From: Methylobacterium sp. E-045
GTDB lineage: Bacteria; Pseudomonadota; Alphaproteobacteria; Rhizobiales; Beijerinckiaceae
Reading direction: 5' to 3'
Assembly (NCBI RefSeq): GCF_022829685.1
Contig: NZ_JAKSYE010000071.1
Span: forward strand, 1-45,364
DNA length: 45,364 nucleotides
The translations under genes and the position numbers were made by a program. Shown here one piece after another: positions 16,710-24,421 of this stretch. Each line of letters opens with the position of its first letter. Within the stretch, counting starts at the first letter, position 1. The notes under the pieces were generated by a model, which saw only the letters and a list, made by a program, of their open reading frames with translations, was not told where the DNA came from and made no database searches.

Positions 16710-19700
16710 CAGACGGCGTACCCGCAACGCCGGCCCCAGAACGCTTCCGTGCGCAGCGCAGGGCGAGCGTCATAGACGAACGAGGCGTACCGGAGACGCC
16801 GCTCGGCCGCCGGCACCATCGCCGCCAGCATCGCGACGCGGGCCGGCGCCACCTCGGAGAAGGACAGGGCGCAGTCGGCCGCGAGACACTGCGCAAAAGC
16901 GCTTTGTAGCTCGGGAGACAGCTCCGAAATGTCCCTCACCCCGCAGATGTCCTGGCTGTAGAGGTCGAGCAGCTTCGGTTGGACGCGGGCGGTGATGACG
17001 GCCCGATCCTTGTCGGACGCGGTCTGACCGGCCGCCACGATGCCGAGCATCTCCAACACGACCTGGACCGGATCGAACACGGACGAGGTCGCGGTACCGG
17101 TGTCGAGCTGACGGGCGAGCGCCTTGAGGGCGGCCTCGGCGCGCTTGGCCTCGCCGGCGAGGAGCGTGCGGGTCTCGACGCCGATCCCGAATGCCTGCGA
17201 GCATGCCGACGTCAGGATGGTGGCGAGATGGATCAGGACGGCGGGGTCGGCCGCCGCGATCGAGGGGATGTTGACGATCTCACGCAGGCGGAGGTCCGCC
17301 AGGGTCGGAGCGATGCGCGCGGACACGACGGCGCGATCCTTAGCCGAGCCGGTATAGCCCGCCACGACCACGCCGAGGCTTTCCAACACGGCTTGGACGA
17401 CGTCGAAGGTGCCCGAGGTCGCGACACCGCCGTCGAACTGGCGGGACATGGCGCGGAGGGACGCTTCCGCGCGTCCGGCGGGCTCGCGGAACGGGTCGGC
17501 AGGGACGCCGAACGGTACGGCGCAGGCGAGCGCCAGTATCGCTGCGACATGGAGCTTCGTGGCCGCATCCGCCGACGCGATGGCGGGAATCGCGATGATC
17601 TCGCGCTGCTTCAGGTCGGCCAGGACGGGCGCGACGCGGGCGGAGACCACCGCGCGGTCGTTTGCCGAGGCGGTCTGGCCCGCCTCCACGACCTGGAGCG
17701 TCTCCAACACCGATTGCACGATGTCGAAGGTGCCGGATACGGCCGAACCGGTATCGATCTGGCGGGCGATGCGGCGAAGGGCGGTCTCGGCGTCCTGACG
17801 CTCGCCCTTCAGCCCTGCGACCACCGCATCGGGCGCGCCGAGCAGGGCGGCACACTTGCCCGCCAGCAGCGTCGAGAGCGGCAGGAGGGTGCCCTCGTCG
17901 GCATCGTCGATCGAGGCGAGCGTGATGATCTCGCGGCGGCGCAGCTCGGCCAGCAGCACAGGGATCCGCGCCTCGACGACGGTGCGGTCCTGGTCGCTAC
18001 CGGTCTGGCCGCCGGCGACGACGCCGCACTGCTCAAGCACGTTCTGGACGAGGTCGAAATCGCCGGACGTTGCCGTGCCCTTGTCGAGCTGACGCGCCAT
18101 GGCCTTCAGCGAGACTTCGGCGCGACCCGCCGCAGCCGCCAGCAGCGTGCTCACGTCGGGTGGAATCTTGAAGGCGTCGGCGCAGGTCGCCGTCAGGATG
18201 GTGATGAGGTGCGGGAGCGTCGCCGCCGCAGCATCGTCCAGGGACGCGATGTCCGCGATCTCGCGCAGGCGCAGATCGTCCAGCATCGATGCTACGCGGG
18301 CGGACACGACGGACCGATCCGCATCGCTCGCGGTCTGACCAGCCTCGACGACACGCAGGCGCTCGAGCACGACCTGAAGGGGGTCCAGTGTTCCGGAGAC
18401 TGCTGATCCCGTATCGAGTTGGCGCGTGATGGAGCGAAGCGCGGCTTCCGCGTCGGCGGCCTCCGCCTTCAACCCCTGCAGCATGGCGTCGGGGATGCCA
18501 AACAGGCGAGCGCAGCGGGCGGCGAGAAGGGCTGCCAGATGAAGCTTCGTCGAATCGTCCACCGACGCAATCGCCGGCAGGTCGATCACCTCCCGCTTGC
18601 GCAGGTCCGCCAGGAGCACCGCGACACGCGCGGTGATGACGGAGCGGTCTTTCGCCGTAGCCGTCTGGCCGGCAGCAACCACGCCCAGCATTTCGAGGAC
18701 GGTTTGCGCCAGGTCGAAGGTGCCGCTCGTGCCGGTGCTGCTGTCGAGCTGACGGGTTTGACGTTGGAGCGCCGCCTCGGCGAGGAGCGCCTCTTCCTTC
18801 AGAGCCTTGCGCACGTCCGCCGGCAGGCCCCAGGCCATGGCACAGGCCGACGTCAGGATGACGGAGAGCTGCAGCAGGGTCGAGGCGTCGGCGTCGGCCG
18901 CCGAGGCGATCGAGATCACCTCGCGATTGCGCAAGTCGGCCAGCACCGCGCCGACGCGGCCGGTGATGATGCTGCGATCCTTGTCCGAGGCGGTGCGGCC
19001 GACTGCGACGGCGCCGAGGTTCTCCAACGTCACCTGGACGAGGTCGAAGGTCCCGCCGGTGGCGACGCCCGTGTCGAACTGCCGGACCAGGCTGTTCAAC
19101 GCTTGCTCGGCGCCGCCGGCGGCCTGACCCAACGCGGTCTGCGTCGCGGCATCGGCCCCGAAGGCAGAGGCGCAGCGCGCGACCAGGATGGTGGCCAGAT
19201 GCGGGAGCATCGCCGCATCGGCCTGCGCCAGGGTCAGGAACGTGGTGATCTCGCGAGCGCGCAGATCCGCGAGCATGGGCGCGATGCGGGCCGTGACGAC
19301 GCCACGGTCCTGCGCGGAGGGCGATTGCCCGGGCGAGACCACGCCCAGCGTCTCAAGGACGTGCTGGACGATATCGAAGGTCGCCGTCGCTGCGATGGTC
19401 GAGAACTGCCGCGCCATGCCCTTGAGCATCGCCTCGGCCTCGGCCGCGACCTGCGCGAGCTCCGTGCGCTTCGCCCCCGAGATCCCGAACGGCGTCGCAC
19501 AGGCGAAGGTCAGGATATCGGCGACGTACAGGAACACGGCGTCGTCGAGGGAATCGGCGTTCAGGCCGACGAACACCTCGCGACGGCCGAGCTCGGACAG
19601 CTTCGGATCTACACGGGCGTTGACCGTCTGGCGGTCCTCCGCCGCAGCCGACTGGCCAGCCGCCAGCACGCCCAGGTTCTGGAGAACGAGCTCGATCAGA

Positions 19701-19720
19701 TCCTGACGCGTGCGGGCCAT
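16709..19720 (-). CDS. Nine-fold tandem-domain head-tail connector protein (1003 aa)
   Basis: The whole protein consists of nine tandem copies of one ~110-residue helical domain, starting at residues 1, 115, 225, 335, 445, 555, 665, 772 and 882. Each copy reads roughly FD-xVQxVLExLGVV-AGQTAS-DR-V-ARV-LADLR-REI, then a hydrophobic helix with L-CA--FG, an acidic/Ala-rich helix with AEAAL, and RQLDTG-A-SGT as linker. Seven copies are exactly 110 residues; copy seven lacks three. The last copy alone ends in RLRYASFVYDARPALRTEAF, which looks like the cap of an ordinary single-domain version. Position between coat and gp10-like genes, and the LGV-GQTAS-style helix pair, point to the P22 gp4-like head-tail adaptor family, normally one domain per chain. 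ATG 19720 follows the upstream stop by one base. Confidence 0.75.
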   Translation of the reverse strand: MARTRQDLIELVLQNLGVLAAGQSAAAEDRQTVNARVDPKLSELGRREVFVGLNADSLDDAVFLYVADILTFACATPFGISGAKRTELAQVAAEAEAMLKGMARQFSTIAATATFDIVQHVLETLGVVSPGQSPSAQDRGVVTARIAPMLADLRAREITTFLTLAQADAAMLPHLATILVARCASAFGADAATQTALGQAAGGAEQALNSLVRQFDTGVATGGTFDLVQVTLENLGAVAVGRTASDKDRSIITGRVGAVLADLRNREVISIASAADADASTLLQLSVILTSACAMAWGLPADVRKALKEEALLAEAALQRQTRQLDSSTGTSGTFDLAQTVLEMLGVVAAGQTATAKDRSVITARVAVLLADLRKREVIDLPAIASVDDSTKLHLAALLAARCARLFGIPDAMLQGLKAEAADAEAALRSITRQLDTGSAVSGTLDPLQVVLERLRVVEAGQTASDADRSVVSARVASMLDDLRLREIADIASLDDAAAATLPHLITILTATCADAFKIPPDVSTLLAAAAGRAEVSLKAMARQLDKGTATSGDFDLVQNVLEQCGVVAGGQTGSDQDRTVVEARIPVLLAELRRREIITLASIDDADEGTLLPLSTLLAGKCAALLGAPDAVVAGLKGERQDAETALRRIARQIDTGSAVSGTFDIVQSVLETLQVVEAGQTASANDRAVVSARVAPVLADLKQREIIAIPAIASADAATKLHVAAILALACAVPFGVPADPFREPAGRAEASLRAMSRQFDGGVATSGTFDVVQAVLESLGVVVAGYTGSAKDRAVVSARIAPTLADLRLREIVNIPSIAAADPAVLIHLATILTSACSQAFGIGVETRTLLAGEAKRAEAALKALARQLDTGTATSSVFDPVQVVLEMLGIVAAGQTASDKDRAVITARVQPKLLDLYSQDICGVRDISELSPELQSAFAQCLAADCALSFSEVAPARVAMLAAMVPAAERRLRYASFVYDARPALRTEAFWGRRCGYAV
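16777..19702 (-). repeat. 330-bp tandem repeat array encoding nine protein domains
   Basis: Domain boundaries fall at 19720, 19378, 19048, 18718, 18388, 18058, 17728, 17407 and 17077 (reading leftward), a spacing of 330 bases except 321 for the seventh unit and 342 for the first. Copies keep the frame and key residues but are strongly diverged in DNA, so they are maintained as protein and not recently duplicated. Confidence 0.85.
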
Positions 19721-19721
19721 C

Positions 19722-20252
19722 TTACTTGCTGCCCTTTGCGGGAGCCTTCGGGGTGGTGACCGAGTCGAGGTCGGCACGGGCCTGCGTCAGGTCGGCCGTA
19801 ACGGCATCGAGCTTGGCGAGCACCTCGTCGCGCTCGGCGACAGCGAACCCGCCGTCTTCCTGCGCCTTGGTGAGCAGCGCCTTCAGCGAGACGATCTCGC
19901 CAGCGGCGGCTTCGAGCCCGGCCTCAGCGTCCTGGATCTCGCCAATCAGGCGCTCGTTCTCTGCCATGCCGGACGAGATGACAGCCTGCAGGCGTTCGAT
20001 CTCGGCGACGGAGCTGGCGAGCTCGTCGAGGGCGCCGGAAGCCGGATCGGCGACGGCGGCAGCAAGCGCCGGCGGGATGTAGACGCGGCCCTCGGAGCGG
20101 GCGGTCAGCGCCTCGGCGGTCGCGAAGGCAGGATCGACGATGCAGGTCGGAGAGGCTTCCCAGCCCTCCGGCAGGCCCTCGCCCGGAGCGAGGTCGAAAA
20201 TCTCGGCGGACCCGTCGGGCTTGTAGCCCCAGGTCGGAATGGTCTGGTCCAT
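19722..20252 (-). CDS. Hypothetical coiled-coil virion-operon protein (176 aa)
   Basis: Residues 1-60 form a small globular part (TIPTWGYKPDGSAEIFDL, Pro/Gly-rich), residues ~75-165 a long Ala/Glu-rich helix suited to a coiled coil, and the tail is basic. It lies between the coat gene and the nine-domain connector, whose ATG follows one base after its stop. A head-completion, decoration or assembly-chaperone role is plausible; similar coiled-coil proteins follow the coat gene in other alphaproteobacterial P22-like phages as far as I recall, without known function. Confidence 0.6.
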   Translation of the reverse strand: MDQTIPTWGYKPDGSAEIFDLAPGEGLPEGWEASPTCIVDPAFATAEALTARSEGRVYIPPALAAAVADPASGALDELASSVAEIERLQAVISSGMAENERLIGEIQDAEAGLEAAAGEIVSLKALLTKAQEDGGFAVAERDEVLAKLDAVTADLTQARADLDSVTTPKAPAKGSK

Positions 20253-20302
20253 CGTAGGCCCTTCGTCAGGATCGGAGAGGGACGCGCGGCCCCAGAACGA
20301 CG

Positions 20303-20325
20303 AAGGGCGCCACGAGGGCGCCCTT
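20303..20325 (-). terminator. Hairpin after the coat gene, probable terminator
   Basis: AAGGGCGC pairs with GCGCCCTT around a 7-base loop. On the minus strand it is followed by a T-rich but interrupted tract (CGTCGTTC); on the plus strand by TTTCGTC. It lies 26 bases after the coat stop and may act as a partial terminator or 3' stabiliser of the abundant coat mRNA. Confidence 0.6.
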
Positions 20326-20350
20326 TCGTCTTAGCGGTGGTGAGACCCGA

Positions 20351-21595
20351 TCAGCCGTTGATGCGGGTCGCGAGGCGGGGGTCGACGGCCTTCACGCCGT
20401 AGAGGATGTCCAGACGCCAGTTCGAGACGTCGTTGGTGCCGTCGTAGTACGGGATCAGGCGGACGCTGAGACCCTTGTAGGACTCGCGCTCGCAGGAGAC
20501 CGCACCATCGGGCTTCACCAGCGGCACGCAGGTCAGAGCGAAGGCGCTCTTATGGGCCATGATGTTCTGGACATACGGGGTGTTGGCCGCACCGACCCAG
20601 GAGACCGCAGCACCGTTGGCCGGAACCGCCGAGACGGTGGCGAAGGCGCCGGTCGCGATGATCGCGGGTGCGATGTTGACCGCAGCGGCGCCCGAAGCGT
20701 CGGCGACGGCGGCGTTCAGCACGGTGAACTGACGCAGGAAGGGGAGAACCTGCTTGGTCACGTGGTTGACCGCGAACACGCCGGCGATGGTGAAGACGTC
20801 ACCCTTGGCCAGGGTGCCGGCGTTGCCAAGGCCGGCCATGTTGAGGATCTGGCCGCCGAAGTCCTTCACCGCCACGCCGTTGGCCAGGACCTGCGTATAG
20901 GACACGCCCTGGTTCGCGCCGGCGACGGTGCCGTTGGAGCGGGTGCCGGTCACGTGCACGGGCACGTTCTGGCTCATGTACGTGTCGACCTGCGCGATGC
21001 GACCGACGGCGCCGTCGCGGTAGGCGTCGGCGACGAGCTTGTCGTTGTAGAAGGTCGACTGAGCGGCGGCGAGGCCGGACTCGTCGTCGGGGGACAGCAT
21101 GCAGAAGCGGCTATCCTTCGGGACCGAACCGTTGTTCAGGCGGGTCGTGCCGCGCAGAAAGCCGGCATAGCTGCCCATCGTGGTGCCGGGGGTGCCGACC
21201 CAGCTCGGGATGGACGAGTAGAGGCTCATCACATCCTGATCGACCTGGTTCGCCAGGGTGATCATTGCGGGCTTAATCACGCGCTCGGACAGCTCGCCGA
21301 TCGACAGGGTGCGATCGGTCGAGGTGATCTTGAGATCGATGCCCTTCTTCTTGTCGACGGTGACGGAGGTCGTGCCCTCGGTGATGTCCTGCGGAGCGGC
21401 CACGTCGCCGTCGCGGACGACGAACTGCGGGGGCTTCTTGATGGTGACGGACGAGCCCTTCTCGTAGCCGTTCACGGTCGAGCCGAACTCGTTCTCGTAC
21501 CCGCGGAACACCTTCGAGGCGGCGACGAGTTCGTTGTCGAGGATCTTGACCGCAGCCTTGGCGATCACATTGGCGGTGAGGAAGTTATTGGCCAT
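20351..21595 (-). CDS. Major capsid protein, P22 coat family (414 aa)
   Basis: The N-terminus MANNFLTANVIAKAAVKILD followed by ELVAASKVFRGYENEF and KGSSVTIKKPPQF is the typical beginning of P22-type coat proteins, and the length (414) is close to that of P22 gp5 (430). A central Gly/Ala-rich segment (about 235-330) would correspond to the inserted domain. It forms the icosahedral HK97-fold shell. It lies 14 bases downstream of the scaffold gene and ahead of a hairpin that may adjust its expression. Confidence 0.88.
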   Translation of the reverse strand: MANNFLTANVIAKAAVKILDNELVAASKVFRGYENEFGSTVNGYEKGSSVTIKKPPQFVVRDGDVAAPQDITEGTTSVTVDKKKGIDLKITSTDRTLSIGELSERVIKPAMITLANQVDQDVMSLYSSIPSWVGTPGTTMGSYAGFLRGTTRLNNGSVPKDSRFCMLSPDDESGLAAAQSTFYNDKLVADAYRDGAVGRIAQVDTYMSQNVPVHVTGTRSNGTVAGANQGVSYTQVLANGVAVKDFGGQILNMAGLGNAGTLAKGDVFTIAGVFAVNHVTKQVLPFLRQFTVLNAAVADASGAAAVNIAPAIIATGAFATVSAVPANGAAVSWVGAANTPYVQNIMAHKSAFALTCVPLVKPDGAVSCERESYKGLSVRLIPYYDGTNDVSNWRLDILYGVKAVDPRLATRING

Positions 21596-21609
21596 GACGA
21601 TTCAGGTCC

Positions 21610-22473
21610 TTATCGAGCGGACCCGCGGGTGCCGTACGTCTTGGCGAGCCACGCATCGATCTCCGCATCGGGAGACGAGGGCGCAGCTCCACCGGTGACC
21701 GGCTTCACGGGGGCGGGGGCGGAGGGGGTTCGGTTGGGTTTCGCCAGGGTCAGGCGATGTTCGAGCGCACCCACGGCCTTGGCGGCCTGGATCGGGCTCA
21801 TCCCGTTGAGCTTCGCCAGCTCGGCGGGGTTCTTGGCGAGGTAATAGGCGAGGAGACCGCCCTTCTCGCTGTCGATGACGAGTTCCTGAACGTGGGCCTT
21901 CACCTCACGCTCTGCGGCGGCCTTCAGCACCTTGTCGGCGTCGGGGATGGCTTCCCGAACGTCGTGGAGCTTGTCGTTGAAGGCTTCCACGGCCTCGCGC
22001 TTGGCCTGCGCGGTCCGGGACGAGGCCTGCGCCTCGCGCTCGGTGACACGCTGCTCGGCGAGCGCCTTGCGGATGCGGTAATCCGCCTTGGCGTCCTCGT
22101 AGGACACGTAATCCTCGAAGTCGGCCTCCTTCGGAGCCGCACCGATCTCCTTCTCGATGGCTGCCTTCCGGTCGCCACTGTCGCCCGTGGGCGCACTGCG
22201 GGTCTGGGCAAGCTCGGCCTCGAGGCGAGCGATGCGTTCCTGCATCCGGGTGATCCCCGAACGCTTCTTGGGCTTCTCCTCGCCGCCTTCGTCTTCGGCA
22301 TCGGCCTTCGGAGCGGTGGCAGCAGGTTCGGCCGGGTCGTTCCCTGGCGTCGCGGCGGCAGCGTCACCCTCGGCCGGCTGGCCGGGAATGGAAGCGTCCG
22401 CCGCTTCCGAGGTCTCTGCGCTCACGGCCTGCGTCTCCGCTGGCCCGCCAAGCACGATCAGGTCCTCGTCCAT
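21610..22473 (-). CDS. Scaffolding protein, P22-like (287 aa)
   Basis: An acidic, Pro/Ala/Glu-rich disordered N-terminal ~85 residues is followed by a helical region (ITRMQERIARLEAELAQTR and later KADYRIRKALAEQRVTEREA), a helical middle and a basic proline-containing tail. This layout, the lack of enzyme motifs and the position immediately before the coat gene identify it as the capsid assembly scaffold. ATG 22473 is chosen because the longer ORF (to 22707) would run through a terminator and the conserved element. The mature virion should lack this protein. Confidence 0.75.
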   Translation of the reverse strand: MDEDLIVLGGPAETQAVSAETSEAADASIPGQPAEGDAAAATPGNDPAEPAATAPKADAEDEGGEEKPKKRSGITRMQERIARLEAELAQTRSAPTGDSGDRKAAIEKEIGAAPKEADFEDYVSYEDAKADYRIRKALAEQRVTEREAQASSRTAQAKREAVEAFNDKLHDVREAIPDADKVLKAAAEREVKAHVQELVIDSEKGGLLAYYLAKNPAELAKLNGMSPIQAAKAVGALEHRLTLAKPNRTPSAPAPVKPVTGGAAPSSPDAEIDAWLAKTYGTRGSAR

Positions 22474-22487
22474 GTGTGTCGTCCATA

Positions 22488-22513
22488 GAAAAACCCGCCA
22501 CGCGCGAGCGGGA
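22488..22513 (-). terminator. Intrinsic terminator in the scaffold leader
   Basis: On the minus strand CCCGC and GCGGG enclose a loop and are followed by TTTTTCT. It lies 15 bases before the scaffold ATG, downstream (minus strand) of the conserved element at 22656-22701. Confidence 0.7.
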
Positions 22514-22894
22514 CGGGTTGGGGCATCATCGCGGCCTGCGCGGATCGCTGGCCTGCGTGAAGGGGAAGCGGACGCGCGTATTCGGCCGCGGGAGGCGGCG
22601 GCGCGTCGGTCAAAAGTTGGAAAGGGGGGCGGACGGAGCCTGTTGCGGCTCGCGCGTCTCGCGACGGATAGCTCTTGCGCGGATTTTGCCCGTCGGGTCA
22701 AGTTCAAAGTGCAAATGGCTAGAGTCTCACGTCCGCACCGTCGGCTTTCGACCCATTCCGCACCTTCGATCAGGGGATGAGCTGCGTTCTGAAATCTGCG
22801 TTCGGAACGCGGAAATGCAGCTACTGGAGGCGAGTTGTCGGCCTACACCTTTTCCGCAATTATGAGATGTGACTCTGATACTGAGGAGACCGCA
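22514..22894 (-). other. Non-coding junction between scaffold gene and accessory gene
   Basis: About 380 bases without a convincing gene. It contains conserved element copy B (22656-22701). GC content drops from left to right toward the accessory gene, so the right half probably belongs to the acquired segment. Confidence 0.55.
22656..22701 (-). repeat. Conserved ~45-bp element, copy B
   Basis: It matches copies A and C: GTCTCGCGACG, a 14-base variable spacer, GGATTTT and GCCCGTCGGGTCAA on the plus strand. In minus orientation it is followed by a terminator and then the scaffold gene. Two extra T residues distinguish it from the other copies. Confidence 0.7.
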
Positions 22895-23470
22895 ATGTCG
22901 AAGCTAATCGGAATAACGTCTGCCGCATTTTTATGCGCGACTGCTGCAAATGCTCAATCAAGCAGAATTTCTGCATCGGATGCCGTTCAGGTTAGGAAGT
23001 ATTCCGACACCGAATTGCAGAATGTTCGTGAGATATTGAAATTCAGACCTGATGCGGCGAATGCCTGCGCAATCAGGCTTTACAAATATGGACGAGTTAC
23101 TGTAGTTACAGGATTTCCGATATCTCTCTATGCTGCTACTCTAGTATATGTCGACGCAAACCAGAAATTGACATCTGGGCTTGGTGAGTATGTTGTTCCA
23201 ACCGATGCTGAAAGCAGGAACGCTCCAGGCCCTTACATCGACGGCGGCACTGACTCTTGGTTTAGAGGACAGCAAAAAGAAGTTTTTTTCAACTTCAACG
23301 ATTTGCCAAGTGAGTTGACGCTTGACCAGGACAGACACAACGAGAGAGAAAGAACTATTACAATCACGACTAATTGGCGAGTTGCGCACGAACCCACTCC
23401 CGCGGACATTGATAGAAAGTGTGGTCCAGAGGCGCGGTATTGCGAATGCGTTTATCAGTTTCCGCGCTAA
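22895..23470 (+). CDS. Secreted accessory protein with signal peptide (191 aa)
   Basis: An AT-rich plus-strand gene between two minus-strand late genes. It starts with a clear Sec signal peptide: Lys3, hydrophobic core (LIGITSAAFLCATAA) and a probable cleavage after NAQ/AQS near residues 20-22. The mature part is mostly beta, with Cys residues near the middle and in the C-terminus (CGPEARYCECVYQF) that could form disulfides in the periplasm. GAGGAGA lies 6 bases before the ATG at 22895, which settles the start. Composition and orientation mark it as cargo, perhaps expressed from the lysogen and acting at the cell envelope. I do not recognise the family. Confidence 0.7.
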   Translation: MSKLIGITSAAFLCATAANAQSSRISASDAVQVRKYSDTELQNVREILKFRPDAANACAIRLYKYGRVTVVTGFPISLYAATLVYVDANQKLTSGLGEYVVPTDAESRNAPGPYIDGGTDSWFRGQQKEVFFNFNDLPSELTLDQDRHNERERTITITTNWRVAHEPTPADIDRKCGPEARYCECVYQFPR

Positions 23471-23643
23471 CCGAGTGAAATTTTTGTCAACCGCTTATCC
23501 CCTCACTCTTCATCCTAGGGTTTAGGCCGCCGGCATCAGAAGGGCCACCTTATGCGCAGTCCGGCCTTTAACTGGCTTTTGTAGGGTTCCGCTTAGCAAC
23601 CTTTGCGGCCCCTACGAGGGTGGCAGGCGTCAGGCCTCTGCCG

Positions 23644-24090
23644 CTACGCTGCCCCGATACGAATGCGGCCCGCCAGATCTACACGGTGGACGGCACCGCT
23701 TACCAGCTGCGCCGGCATCACCAGTCCTGGCGTGCCTGCCGTCTTAAGCCCCGCGAGATTGATCGCTGACAGGTCGCTGGTGATGCGTCCGACAAGGTAC
23801 GTTCCCGAGCTGGGATAGGTGATGTTCGCCGTGTGGTTGGTGACGTTGATGTCGGCCGCGGCAGAGGCGAACGGGATAGGATGCCCGAGAATGCGCAGGG
23901 CGCCGGTCGCAGCCGTCGTGAAGGTTGGGGTGAAGGTCAGCGTTATTTCGATATCTGCCATGAGGCCGTCGGTGATCATCACGCCGGTCTGCGTCGCGTA
24001 GGTCACCGCCCAATCGCCAGGGGTGAGCGGGACAATCGTTGGCAGGAATGGAAGGACCGACTGCGGGACGGCGCCGAGGGATTTGATCAT
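23644..24090 (-). CDS. Hypothetical virion-operon protein (148 aa)
   Basis: A beta-rich, Thr/Ala-rich protein (DIEITLTFTPTFTTAATGAL in the middle) without membrane segments. It is the downstream member of a pair of small genes after the portal: its ATG at 24090 is one base past the upstream stop. The composition is reminiscent of small capsid decoration or fibre proteins, which is inference only. The ORF can be extended to 24216 but this would overlap the neighbouring gene. Confidence 0.6.
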   Translation of the reverse strand: MIKSLGAVPQSVLPFLPTIVPLTPGDWAVTYATQTGVMITDGLMADIEITLTFTPTFTTAATGALRILGHPIPFASAAADINVTNHTANITYPSSGTYLVGRITSDLSAINLAGLKTAGTPGLVMPAQLVSGAVHRVDLAGRIRIGAA

Positions 24091-24091
24091 C

Positions 24092-24421
24092 TCAGATCCC
24101 CTCGCCGATGGTGAACTCGATGTCCGGCGCACCACTGGTGACCAGGATGGCGACGTGCCGCTGATCCGACTGTAGGGACTGGACCTCAACGGCGCCGGGC
24201 GGGAGCGACTGAGCACCAGGCGCGCCGCCGGCGGGAGCGACGGGCAGCGGCATAGTGATGTGGGCGCCGAACTCTACGGACACCGCTACCGAACCGCGAT
24301 TCCACATGCGGACCTGATTGCCACTCCCCGCCGGGAAGCCGGCGAGTAACGGTGCCGCACCGGCCGCTGTGTTGGCCTGGAGGCGGATCGTCCCGTTCGG
24401 GACAGCTCGGAAGGCTTTCAT
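24092..24421 (-). CDS. Hypothetical virion-operon protein (109 aa)
   Basis: A beta-rich small protein with NGTIRLQANTAAGAAPLLAG and QVRMWNRGSVAVSVEFG, resembling the small beta-sandwich head or decoration proteins of tailed phages. The start ATG at 24421 overlaps the portal stop (TGATG), so its yield is tied to portal translation. Whether it is a decoration protein cannot be shown from sequence. Confidence 0.6.
   Translation of the reverse strand: MKAFRAVPNGTIRLQANTAAGAAPLLAGFPAGSGNQVRMWNRGSVAVSVEFGAHITMPLPVAPAGGAPGAQSLPPGAVEVQSLQSDQRHVAILVTSGAPDIEFTIGEGI

Noticed and set aside
16777..19702. Regular 330-bp spacing that might suggest a CRISPR-like or satellite array
   Set aside because: The repeats are in one reading frame, conserve protein motifs and are diverged at the DNA level; there are no short identical repeats with unique spacers.
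21610..22707. Longer start for the scaffold protein at 22707
   Set aside because: It would translate through a terminator hairpin and the conserved element; ATG 22473 begins the acidic scaffold-like sequence.
23540..23625. Inverted repeat GTAGGG/CCCTAC as terminator of the secreted-protein gene
   Set aside because: The T-run precedes the stem on the plus strand and no T-run follows it on either transcript, so it does not look like an intrinsic terminator.
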